Shown here: positions 34,317 to 43,400 of the stretch, one piece after another
How the letters are laid out: each line of letters opens with the position of its first letter
Position numbering within the stretch: the stretch's first letter is position 1
Notes under the pieces: generated by a model
Told to the model about the DNA's origin: nothing
What the model saw: the letters and a program-made list of their open reading frames with translations, nothing else
Database searches by the model: none
Translations under genes and position numbers: made by a program
Origin: Bacillota bacterium
GTDB lineage: Bacteria; Bacillota; Sulfobacillia; JAJYWN01; JAJZPE01
Direction of reading: 5' to 3'
Assembly (NCBI GenBank): GCA_021787335.1
Contig: JAJYMC010000033.1
Coordinates: 111,190 to 175,189, forward strand
DNA: 64,000 nt

Positions 34317-35654
34317 TCAGATTCTGATCAAGTGAAGACCGGAATTCTTCGCCGCTCCCTGGTCGACCATGTTCCGAGTATCGAGGAGAATGCGCGGTGG
34401 CAGCAGTAGACGGACCATCAGATCGGCCGACACCGGCTTAAAGGCCTCCTGGCGAGCCAGGATCACGGCGGCGTGTGAGCCGAGCAGACACTCCTCGAGG
34501 GATTCGACTTTGGTCGGGGACGACCGTTTCACCGCAGGGTCGTAGGCTTTCACCGAGGCGCCTTTTCGAGCCAGAAGCCTGACCACTTCGGCAGCGGGGC
34601 TGAGGCGGTCATCCCCGGAGTAGTCCTTCATCGCCAAGCCAAGAACGGCGATTCGTGCCTCTCTCCAAGTGAGCCGGAAATGACGGAGCTCCTTGCCGAG
34701 TAGCGCGACCACGGCGGCGGGGGCAAGGTCATTGACCCTTCTGGCGGCCGGCGAAAGGTCAAGGGCACAGCCCACCTCATCGGCGGCCTGCTTCAGGTAG
34801 TAGTATGCGTTGGGGATGCAGTATCCGCCCACTCCCGGCCCCGGATTGAGGAGCTTCACCCGCTCATGGGTGTTGGCCAGGCGGGCAACCTCAAAGACAT
34901 CAAGCCCTGAAGCCTCACAAAAGCGGGCCAGTTCCTGAACCATGGCCAAATTGACGTCACGTTGGACGTTTTCAACGACCTTGATCGTCTCCGCCGCCTT
35001 CACCGAACTGACGCGGTAGATGGGCGCTTTGACGACCATCCGGAGCAACCCCAGGACCCTATCGATGCCGTTTTCGCCGACCACCCCGACGATCGAAGGC
35101 ATCGACTCGAGTTCCTGGAACGCCCGGCCCTCCGCCATCCGCTCGGGAGCGTAGGCAAGGGTGAAGTCCCGCCCCGGCTGGAGCCCGAACCGCTCGAACA
35201 CGGGGCGGATTCTTCTGTCAGTGAACCCGGGGACGAGGGTGCTACGAATAACGATGACCGCACCTGGCCGGACTCCCTCAGCGACCGAGCGGCACGCTTC
35301 GAGCAACGGACGAGGGTCTGGCCGCCCTCTTCGAACCGGAAGCCCGACCGTAATGATGACTTGCTGGCAATGGGCCATGAGGTCGAGCGGTTCGGCGGTG
35401 GCCCGGAAACGGCCGGCGACGATCTGCGCCCGTAGGATCTCCTCGATACTTTCTTCGCCGCGGTTCTCGTGCAGGTAGGTTACACCGGCGTTCAGATCGT
35501 CCACCAACTGCCTCGAAACGTCCAGCCCTACCACTGAGGCACCGGCCATGGCATAGGAGAGGGCTAATGGCAAGCCTACGAACCCAAGCCCGACAACGCC
35601 AACCTGGGTGCGGGCTGACTTGTTGACACCTTTGCTTTTCATCTTATCGGGCAT
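34317..35654 (-). CDS. UDP-glucose/GDP-mannose dehydrogenase family (nucleotide-sugar dehydrogenase)
   Basis: A 445-residue NAD-dependent enzyme that oxidises a nucleotide sugar twice to the uronate. Seen: the nucleotide fold VGVVGLGFVGLPLALSYAMAGASVVGLDV, VIITVGLPVRRGRPDPRPLLEA, VVIRSTLVPGFT-like VIVIRSTLVPGFTDRRIRPVF, AYAPERMAEGRAFQEL, the KAAETIKVVENVQRDVNLAMVQELA helix, and the catalytic cysteine in NPGPGVGGYCIPNAYYY. The motifs (GPGVGG-x-CIP) fit the WecC/WbpA branch (UDP-GlcNAc or UDP-ManNAc 6-dehydrogenase) better than the UDP-glucose branch. This agrees with the WecG-like transferase in the same operon, so an N-acetyl-hexosaminuronate residue is likely. GGAGG lies 7 bases before ATG. 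Confidence 0.9.
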   Translation of the reverse strand: MPDKMKSKGVNKSARTQVGVVGLGFVGLPLALSYAMAGASVVGLDVSRQLVDDLNAGVTYLHENRGEESIEEILRAQIVAGRFRATAEPLDLMAHCQQVIITVGLPVRRGRPDPRPLLEACRSVAEGVRPGAVIVIRSTLVPGFTDRRIRPVFERFGLQPGRDFTLAYAPERMAEGRAFQELESMPSIVGVVGENGIDRVLGLLRMVVKAPIYRVSSVKAAETIKVVENVQRDVNLAMVQELARFCEASGLDVFEVARLANTHERVKLLNPGPGVGGYCIPNAYYYLKQAADEVGCALDLSPAARRVNDLAPAAVVALLGKELRHFRLTWREARIAVLGLAMKDYSGDDRLSPAAEVVRLLARKGASVKAYDPAVKRSSPTKVESLEECLLGSHAAVILARQEAFKPVSADLMVRLLLPPRILLDTRNMVDQGAAKNSGLHLIRI

Positions 35655-35669
35655 GGACAGACCTCCGGC

Positions 35670-36428
35670 TCATGATGGACTCGCAGTGATCTGATCGCCC
35701 AGCCCGTCCGGTGTGGAGGACAGGAGATAGGCAACCGCCAATCCGAGGGACGCACCAATCATTGCCCCCGCCACGAGGAACAAGGCGTGTCTCAGGGTAA
35801 TCGATGGACCATCCACGACGGGCGAGGAGACCGTGATGGCAAATAACCCACCGCGGTTCTTCGCCGCCATTATCTGCTCCGCGACCAAGCTCATAACCGC
35901 GTCGTTTTTCGCCATATCGGCATAGACCTCGGATATCCTCCGGGCTATCTCGGCCCCCGCAGGCGACTTGGCGATGGTCGCGTCGGCCAGCCTGTCATGT
36001 AGCTCGTCAGCCGTCCGGGCCAGGATGGCGTTCTTGGCCTGGGGCTGTTCAGTCGCCCGCTGCTGCAGGCTAGATAGAATGGCGACGTCCTGGGATTCTA
36101 CCGATGATTCGTATCCCTTGATCGTCTTGTTCACCAGAGACAATGCATCGGACGGGGACCGACCTTTGCCCCTTAGCGGGTAACTGCCTGACAGGTTTCC
36201 TGCGGCCAGGTCCAATGGCACCCCCGATATCAGTGATAGCTGGGAGAGGAAGGCCGAGGTCTCCGGCCTGGCGGCAATCGTCACGGTGGCCCTAGCCTCG
36301 AAACTGACAGGTAGGATGACCCAGTCGATGAGGATGCCTACGGCAATCCCTAAGGCCAGGCACAAATAGAAGCTTCTCGCCTGTCGCCTGACCGCAACCA
36401 GCAGGTCGGTCCAGGTAATCTCAAGCAT
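35670..36428 (-). CDS. Wzz/YveK-like chain-length regulator
   Basis: A 252-residue membrane protein with one helix near residues 19-40 and another near 213-236, and a mostly helical extracytoplasmic part between, the layout of Wzz/capsule co-polymerase proteins. VSFEARATVTIAARPETSAFLSQL after the first helix and ITVSSPVVDGPSITLRHALFLVAGAMIGASLG before the second fit the family. No tyrosine-kinase domain is attached and no separate kinase gene is in the window. It would set polymer length together with the Wzy-like proteins beside it. GAGG lies 9 bases before ATG 36428. Confidence 0.78.
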   Translation of the reverse strand: MLEITWTDLLVAVRRQARSFYLCLALGIAVGILIDWVILPVSFEARATVTIAARPETSAFLSQLSLISGVPLDLAAGNLSGSYPLRGKGRSPSDALSLVNKTIKGYESSVESQDVAILSSLQQRATEQPQAKNAILARTADELHDRLADATIAKSPAGAEIARRISEVYADMAKNDAVMSLVAEQIMAAKNRGGLFAITVSSPVVDGPSITLRHALFLVAGAMIGASLGLAVAYLLSSTPDGLGDQITASPS

Positions 36429-36440
36429 GGATGGCTGACC

Positions 36441-38732
36441 TCACTTCACCCATTTGAGGGCCTCGGTATAGTTTGACACGGTCTCAATCTGAAGCTCGAA
36501 GGCCTTCCTCAAAGCGGCCTGGGCTTCCGGGTCGGCCTGAGATCGTTCCTTCTGAAGGGCTAGCCCCAACCACATGTAGTTCTCGGCAATGAGATGGCGG
36601 TCTTGCTGCTTGACTCCCAGATCAATCCCGGCCTGGAAGTGCGTCTCCGCCTCCTTCCACTGCCGCAGAGCCAGGAGGGACTGGCCTTCATACATCTCCA
36701 TGGCTGATGTGTCCGGGGGGAGGGCGTTAACCGAATTCTTGAAGTAGTTCTGTTCGCCACGTTGGGCCATCTCGGCTCCCAAGGTCGGGACCTGCTGGAA
36801 GAAGCTCTGGGCCTGCTGGGTATTTCCTTGGCTCAGGAAGTACTTGCCCAGCGTGACGTAGAGGTTCGCCAGCGTCTCATATCTCAGTTCTTCTTGAGGC
36901 TCCATCTTAACGGCTTGCCTGGCGGCCCAGACGGCCTCATCGCCTCGACCAAGCCGGTAGGCCATGCGGCTCTGGGTGGTCAGGATGACCGAGTTGAACC
37001 GGTCAAACTTCACGGCCCGCGAGTTCAGAGCGTAGGCGATATCGTACTTCCCGGCCTGCTCATCCATTTGCGCGGCCAGAGTCAGGGCAGTGGAGTTGAG
37101 TGGGTCGACCCGGGCCGCCAGCAGCATGTTGCTCATGGCCAGGGGCGATTGCCCCGCGTTGTACTCAGCGAGCGCCCGATTCTGCAGTCGGTCCCCCGCA
37201 AAGAGGGAAGCGGCCAGGGCCACCGCCAGAGCATAGACGAGCACCGGTAAGACCGGGAATGATCTCTTCGCCCCCGCCGCCGGGAGTAGGCCAAAACGTC
37301 GCCCATGGCCGGCCTTGACTTCACGGTCCAGAACGCAGCCATTGGCCAGTCCGAACAGGGCCCACAAGATGATGCTGATGGCGCCGAGCGAAAGGTCGAA
37401 ATCGATGATGCTGTGCAGGCCGAGGAAGCCTCCGGCCATGGCCACGGCGGTCATGACCGCCCGCTCGTCAGTCGCACTCTTGGTTGAATCCCGCGGGAAC
37501 AGTGCTCTGAAAAACCAGTACCACATGAAGATGAGCGCGGCAAAGCCAAGGATCCCACCCTCGACCCAAGTCTGCAGGAAGTTGTTATGGCCGAGCCTGG
37601 TCGTGTAGCCGTAGCTTTGAAAGCGCTTGTAGACCGCGAACCAGCCTCCGCCGCCGTATCCGAGCAAGGGGCTTGCGGCGATCATCTTTAATGAATCAAT
37701 GTCGAAGGCAAAACGCTCGATGACATTGACGTCACGTAAGGACAGAGACTTGAACCGCGCTACCAAGTCGGCCGGCAACCGCGAGACCAATATCACTGAG
37801 GCGGCGATGCCGATGATGACAAGAGCTGTGGCCACAGCCCCATAATGGCGACGAATGGTGGGCATCTCCACGACGTAGGTGACTGCGGCAGCCAACACCC
37901 CGGCGATCAGCCAGCCGAGCCAGATCCAGTAGCTGAGTTGATGCAGGCCCCGGCCGAAGAAGGGCATGCCCGCCACGATGCCCACCCCGATCGCCAGGAA
38001 CCTGGCGACCAGCAACGAGCGCTCCGCCCGTATGGTCAGAATAACCAGAGCTGCCAAGACAACGAGACTTATCAGCCATGTCCCTCTGGATTGGGAGTAG
38101 ATAACGCACAGTCCGAAAAGGGCCCCCATCGCGCCGAGAAGTAACCGCTGCCACTGCGGCTTGGTCGCGACCTGAAGCCCCAACGCTAAGACCAGGCCCG
38201 TGGCCATGACCGCGCCGAACGAGTTATGGTACTGGAAGGTCGAGGCCAGTTTGTTCTCAAAGATCGCCCCCGGATAGTGCCACGGCCCGGACACCGAGAA
38301 CAGGCCGACCACCCCGGGCGCGGTCAGACCCACAAGGATGGTCCAGAGGGCAACCACTCGCTGCACGGGCCCGCGCACGGCCCGGCTCGTCAAGATGAAA
38401 ACCATGAGGTACAAGCCGTATTTCAGGAGCTCTAGGAGCGCCGACCGCAGTTGTGCGGCCAGTACCGTCGACAGGAGGTATCCTCCGAAAAGGAGAAGAG
38501 CGGCCAGCTCCATTCTCGTCCGTCCGATAGCCCGGAGGTCAAGGCGGGAGGAGACGATGAAGATGAGGAAGAACAGGCCGACCACCGCAAGAGCCACCAT
38601 TTGTTCCGGCAGGAAGAACAGGCCGCGGAAGAACATGGGACTGACAACGGCCAGGAGTGTCCCGACCAGTGGGAACCACTGGCTGATGAGTCGTGATAGG
38701 GGCGGGCTTGCTGCCCCTGGTCGTGTGTTCAT
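36441..38732 (-). CDS. O-antigen ligase/polymerase-like membrane protein with TPR domain
   Basis: A 763-residue protein. Residues about 15-480 hold 12 or so membrane helices with the Wzy_C signature LKMIAASPLLGYGGGGWFAVYKRFQSYGYTTRLGHNNFLQTWVEGGILGFAALIFM (key His-Asn-Asn given in the LGHNNFLQTW segment). Residues about 500-760 form a TPR-type helical domain: SPLAMSNMLLAARVDPLNSTAL, YDIAYALNSRAVKFDRFNS, GDEAVWAARQAVKMEPQEELRY, GNTQQAQSFFQQ, WKEAETHFQAGIDLG. Wzy_C proteins with TPR tails are known in Firmicutes and Chloroflexi. It is the first gene of the polysaccharide operon, downstream of a motif region at 38781-38820. Likely function is polymerisation of repeat units or ligation of the polymer to the wall. 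Confidence 0.88.
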   Translation of the reverse strand: MNTRPGAASPPLSRLISQWFPLVGTLLAVVSPMFFRGLFFLPEQMVALAVVGLFFLIFIVSSRLDLRAIGRTRMELAALLLFGGYLLSTVLAAQLRSALLELLKYGLYLMVFILTSRAVRGPVQRVVALWTILVGLTAPGVVGLFSVSGPWHYPGAIFENKLASTFQYHNSFGAVMATGLVLALGLQVATKPQWQRLLLGAMGALFGLCVIYSQSRGTWLISLVVLAALVILTIRAERSLLVARFLAIGVGIVAGMPFFGRGLHQLSYWIWLGWLIAGVLAAAVTYVVEMPTIRRHYGAVATALVIIGIAASVILVSRLPADLVARFKSLSLRDVNVIERFAFDIDSLKMIAASPLLGYGGGGWFAVYKRFQSYGYTTRLGHNNFLQTWVEGGILGFAALIFMWYWFFRALFPRDSTKSATDERAVMTAVAMAGGFLGLHSIIDFDLSLGAISIILWALFGLANGCVLDREVKAGHGRRFGLLPAAGAKRSFPVLPVLVYALAVALAASLFAGDRLQNRALAEYNAGQSPLAMSNMLLAARVDPLNSTALTLAAQMDEQAGKYDIAYALNSRAVKFDRFNSVILTTQSRMAYRLGRGDEAVWAARQAVKMEPQEELRYETLANLYVTLGKYFLSQGNTQQAQSFFQQVPTLGAEMAQRGEQNYFKNSVNALPPDTSAMEMYEGQSLLALRQWKEAETHFQAGIDLGVKQQDRHLIAENYMWLGLALQKERSQADPEAQAALRKAFELQIETVSNYTEALKWVK

Positions 38733-38780
38733 GCTTCAGAATCACCCCAATGACAGCATTCGAGGTTCATGGGTCGCTGA

Positions 38781-38820
38781 CTCGACATTTTTCGCCTTCA
38801 CTACGGACAAATCCTGCGCT
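38781..38820 (-). promoter_or_regulatory. GCAGGATTT...GGCGAAAAATGTCGAG motif before the polysaccharide operon
   Basis: On the minus strand AGCGCAGGATTTGTCC, then GTAGTGAAGGCGAAAA, then ATGTCGAG, 50-90 bases before the first operon gene. It is close in order and spacing to the motifs at 5930 and 60424. A clear -35/-10 pair was not identified. Confidence 0.45.
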
Positions 38821-38844
38821 GCCGCTGGCTGCATTTTTTTCCGT

Positions 38845-38881
38845 GAAAACCAAGAGCCCCGGGGCTTAGTCAGCCCCGAGG
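38845..38881 (-). terminator. Terminator after the S41 protease gene
   Basis: On the minus strand CCTCGGGGCT, loop GACTA, AGCCCCGGGG (10 bp, one G-U) followed by CTCTTGGTTTTC. It separates the protease from the polysaccharide operon. Confidence 0.75.
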
Positions 38882-38963
38882 CCGTCGGGATTACGGGAAT
38901 TCCAGCCCTCAGAGAGCCATTCCGGCCGCCTTGAAGCCTATTCTAGCGGCCAAACGACGACTC

Positions 38964-40385
38964 CTAAGGCATCTGGTTCAGCAACTCCAACGCCTTGTCC
39001 AGTTGGTGATCCGGCAAACCGGCCGACTCCGGCAACCGGGCCGCCAGGTTGAGCTTCGCAGACGTGTCATCATCAAGGATTCCCGTGGCTTTGAGCCCCG
39101 CAGCCTTTTGAAAGGCGGCCAGGGCGCTCCCCGTACTCGGCCCGAAGACGCCATCGGCGTCCTTTTCGTCGAAGCCGAGGACCCGAAGGAGTCTTTGCAG
39201 CCCCAGGACGTCTAGCCCAACGTCACCGCGCCCCAGCTTACGGCCGGCGTTCATCTGAAGAGCCGCCTCCTGGGCGGTGGCTAAGTCGTAGGAGGCGACC
39301 AATACGTCCGGCTGGACCCCGGTCCCGTCAATCTTCCTGCCCAGAGGGCTGAAATACTCCGCCACGGTCAAACGAATCCCACCGCCGGTGGGCAGACCGG
39401 TGATATTCTGGACCGTTCCCTTGCCGTAGGTCTTGTCACCGACCAGCGTCGCCACGGCATAGTCCTGCAGCGCGCCGGCGACGATCTCCGAAGCTGAGGC
39501 GGAACCTTTGTCGACCAGCACCACAACCCGGTCCCCCAAAGCGGTCTGGGACATCCTCTGGCTGCTAAGAACCTCCTGGTCATCGCGCCCGGTTAAACGC
39601 ACCACTGGGACGTCGGGCGGGAGAAAGGAGGAGGCCACGGAAATCGCTTCCGACAGGTACCCGCCAGGGTTCCCCCGAAGGTCCAGAATGACCTTGTGGA
39701 CCCTCTTGATGGCAAACGCCTGTAAGGCCACCTGCAGCTTCTGCGTGGCGTGTTCGTTGAACTGGCTCAGGGCGATGTACCCGATGGTATCGCCGGCGAA
39801 GTACTTGACTTGCACCGGATTGACCTCGATAAGGCCGCGCACGATCACAAAGGGGATGATTTCGGACCGTGGCGGCCGCCGGACACCGATGGTCACCTTG
39901 GTCCCCGGTTGACCACGGACCTGGCTCGAGACCTGGTCGAGGCCCTGTCCGACAACGCTCTTCCCGTCGACCTCGACGATCTGATCGCCGGGAAGGATGC
40001 CGGCTTTTTCCGCCGGCGTGTTAGGGATCGGAGAGACCACCGTCACATACCCATCGCGAAGTTCGATGGTCACCCCAATGCCGCCGAAGGTCCCGCTGAT
40101 GTCCTCACGAGCGGCCTGATAGTCCTTGGCCGTTATGTACTCGGAGTGCGGGTCCCCTAGGGTCGCGACCATCCCCTTGAGGGCCCCTTCAACCAGCTCC
40201 GAGACTGAGACATCCTTGAGAGAGTTGGCCCGAATGTAGGACATGACCATCGTCAGGAGCTCGGTCGATGAAAGGTCGTGCGTCGCGGCTTCGGCCCGGA
40301 CTTGATGGGGACTGGCAAGGCCAACGCCAAGGAACGACAGAGCTATAGCTGTGATCAGCAGCAGACTGACAAGCCTTCTCGGCAC
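38964..40385 (-). CDS. C-terminal processing peptidase (S41) with PDZ and peptidoglycan-binding domains
   Basis: A 473-residue exported serine protease of the CtpA/CtpB group. Signal anchor about residues 4-25. PDZ domain: GTFGGIGVTIELRDGYVTVVSPIPNTPAEKAGILPGDQIVEVDG. Catalytic domain: IGYIALSQFNEHA, VILDLRGNPGGYLSEAISVAS, the nucleophile in DKGSASASEIVAGAL and the lysine in VGDKTYGKGTVQ. A C-terminal PG_binding_1 domain (LGRGDVGLDVLGLQRLLRVLGF, DGVFGPSTGSALAAFQKAAGL) attaches it to the wall. The start is GTG at 40385, with AGAGGGGG 7 bases upstream; longer frames run through the terminator at 40450. Some CtpB enzymes take part in sporulation signalling, but this cannot be assigned here. Confidence 0.9.
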   Translation of the reverse strand: MPRRLVSLLLITAIALSFLGVGLASPHQVRAEAATHDLSSTELLTMVMSYIRANSLKDVSVSELVEGALKGMVATLGDPHSEYITAKDYQAAREDISGTFGGIGVTIELRDGYVTVVSPIPNTPAEKAGILPGDQIVEVDGKSVVGQGLDQVSSQVRGQPGTKVTIGVRRPPRSEIIPFVIVRGLIEVNPVQVKYFAGDTIGYIALSQFNEHATQKLQVALQAFAIKRVHKVILDLRGNPGGYLSEAISVASSFLPPDVPVVRLTGRDDQEVLSSQRMSQTALGDRVVVLVDKGSASASEIVAGALQDYAVATLVGDKTYGKGTVQNITGLPTGGGIRLTVAEYFSPLGRKIDGTGVQPDVLVASYDLATAQEAALQMNAGRKLGRGDVGLDVLGLQRLLRVLGFDEKDADGVFGPSTGSALAAFQKAAGLKATGILDDDTSAKLNLAARLPESAGLPDHQLDKALELLNQMP

Positions 40386-40449
40386 GCTGAAACCCCCTCT
40401 GGCACGCTTCCGACGGTTCATCAACGAGCTCATGAGGCCGGGAAATTCA

Positions 40450-40480
40450 GGGCGGGTCCGCCGCTGGTGCGGACCCGCCC
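40450..40480 (-). terminator. Terminator after the first giant SLH/Ig gene
   Basis: GGGCGGGTCCGC and GCGGACCCGCCC form a perfect 12-bp stem with a 7-base loop, 16 bases past the stop at 40496, followed on the minus strand by TGAATTTCC. Confidence 0.75.
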
Positions 40481-40495
40481 TCCAACTCTGGTCGT

Positions 40496-43400
40496 TCAAT
40501 GCGTCGAATCGACGGTTATCCGGTAAGTGTCCGACAGTGGGCTGGCGCCAAGGTCGTTGACGAGCATGACCCGGATGTCCTTGGCCCCGTCGTAGCCGAG
40601 GTCCTGCTTCTTGATATAGACGACGACGCTGGTGTTGTTGGGATTGATGCCATCAGTAATCGTACCGCCGGTACCCGTGCTCCACCCCAAGACTTCGCTA
40701 CCGTTGACGTACAGCTTCAGAATCAGCCGCATCGGGTGGGGGGCCGTGTTGACCACCACGCGAGCTGCGGTGTCCGCCACGTTCAACACGCTGTCCATGC
40801 CAAACGTGTCCGTGGCATAGATCGTCGGCTTCGACGGAGGGGTGTCCACGCTGACCGTCACCTGAGCCCCGGCGGGGCTGTAGACTGTTCCAATCAGAGT
40901 CAGGATGGTCGAGCCGATCGGGGCGCCCGGCTTCACCGACGCGGTGAACTGCGACTGGCCATTGACGGTCCTGGCCGTGGTGGAATTCAGGGTCAGATAG
41001 TCGGCGCTGCTCATGCGGACGGTGATGTCATCGCTCATGTTGCTGACCTTATTGCCATAGCTATCGGTGATGGTGGCGGTGATGGTGCTGGACCCGCCAC
41101 CGACCGGCAGGACCAGGTGGTCAGCCGTGACGGTCAGTCTCGCGGGGGCGCCGACATTGACGACGCCCGTGCCCGACTGAACCGGTAGCTGCACGCCCTT
41201 GTACAGGAAGAGGGGGATCAAGGTGACCGTGTCGGCATGGGTGTCGGTGAAGTTGAACTCGGCCATCCCGGCCACCACGGCGGCGCTGCCCAGGTTCGCG
41301 CCGTTGGATGAGAAACCCGCGGGCGCAAGGCCGTAGTCGCCGCCAAACCTGGTGATGGTGCTGGTCCCGGTGATGCCAGTGACCGAAAGCCCCACGGCGG
41401 AGGCGTCCGCGCCGGTGTTCAGGCTGGTTACCTGGTTGCCGTTGACGTCGACGATCCGAACCCTGACCTTCATGACTGAGCCGGTCTCGCCCTGGCCGGC
41501 CGAGACAGGCACCGGCGTGTCCACCACGACCCTGGCCGGCAGGCCTGAGATATAGGTATTGATGGTCACCGGGTCGACCCGCCGCAGGCTGCTGGTGCCG
41601 GTGATGGTCGTCGAGCCGGTCGCCGTGGTCGACTTGAACTGAACCGAAGTCCAGCCCCCGGTCCACAGCTGCGCGCTATTCAGCGTCCCGACAGCCGGGT
41701 CGCTGACGCTCACGGTCAGGACTTCGCTGGTCGGGATCTCGTTACCGTACTGATCGATGGCCGCCGCGGTGATCGTCGAGACGCTGTTCCCATCGGCGGA
41801 AATGCTCTCCGGGCTGGCCTTGAGCTTGATGTGGTCGATCGGGCCGGGAGTAAAGGCGACGTTGACCCCATTGACATCAGACGTCAGCCCCTGGGACTCG
41901 GCCCACAGCTTGATGTTCTCGGCCGTGGTATCTTTGACGTCGAAGAAGACGACGCCGCGGGAGGTGGTCTGCGGGTTCTGAATGACCGGTCCGACGCCGA
42001 TGGCCCGCAGGAAGACCTGGCGGCCGTTGTCAGAGGTGACCACGTGCCCCAGGGCGTCCTGGACCTCGACCCTGACGCTGACGCTGTTCCCAACCACGGC
42101 GCTGCCCACAGTGCTAAGAACCAGCCGGTTGGCCGGCCCGACGATGGTGGCCGTCACTGGGATGATGTTCGAGTCGGCCAGACCCGCGCCGGTGGCCTTG
42201 AAGTTCTCCGCTCCTCCGGACGAGGTCGACTGGATCTCCGCGGTGGCTATCCCGTTGACAGGGGTCACCGCGGCGTTGGAGACGAGGTTGATGACCCCGG
42301 TGCTGGTGGTCCGGACGAAGGTGATGGGCATCGTCGCCGAGGTCACCGTGTTCGAATAGGCGTCGACGATGCGGGCCTTGAGGGTCAGCCGGCTGACGCC
42401 GTCCGCGGCAATGGTGCTGACCGGGTCGACCGACAGCGAGATGCCGGAGGCCGGGCCGGGGACGAAAGTCACCTGGCCTGTTCCCGCGTCGGTGGCCACA
42501 TCGGAGCAATTGGCCCGGACTCCGACGGTGCCGGCGACCGTGCTGGTCAAGTAGAAGCGGGCCAAGCCACCTGAGACAGTGGCGTACGGGTTCTGGACGG
42601 TGGCCACGCCGCTGCTCACGGCAAGGGTCACATGGGCCGAGTTATTCCCGGTGACGACGTAGCCGTTAGCGTCCTGCAGCTCCACGACGACCTCAGCCTG
42701 AGTGCCGCCATTGGCCGCGTAGGTGGTGGTCGGTGACTTGACGGCAACTTTCTTTGGAACCCCGACTATCCCGGTGGTCACCGTAACCGGTGTCACCGGT
42801 AGGTTGTAATAAGTGGTGGAACCGCTGACGACGGTCGAGCCGATGGCCGTGGTCGCGTTCAGGTAGACCTGACCACTGGAGGCCCCATACTGGATGACCA
42901 CCGTTGGCTGGGGGAGAACGGCCACCGACGGGGCCGCGTTGATGAGCGAGACGACGATGCTGTTGCCCGTCAGGTTGCTCATCTCGTACCCGGTCTGGTC
43001 GATGAGGGTAGCCTTGATGGCCGTCCGGCTGATGCCGTCGGCCGCCATCCTGTCAGGCTCGGCCGATAAGGCGATCTTGGCCGGAACCGGCGCCGTTAGG
43101 GTGAGGCCGGCCGTGCCGGAGATCAGCGTCCCGGACGAGGTAATGATGGTCTGCAGGCCCACGCGGCTGGAGGTCGTGTAGGTCACGGTGGCGACGCCGT
43201 TGGTGGTCGTGGCGCTCTGCGCCGACAGAGTTCCCAGGCTGCTGTCGGCCAGGGCGAAGTTGATGACGTCACCCGAAGTCCCCACCGGGTTGCGGTTCTC
43301 GTCGGTGACCGTGGCCGTTATCGTGGCCGTGGCCCGGCCGTTGGCGGAGATGCTGACCGGGTTGGCGACGGCGATGACCTGATAGGCGGGGCCGGAGACG

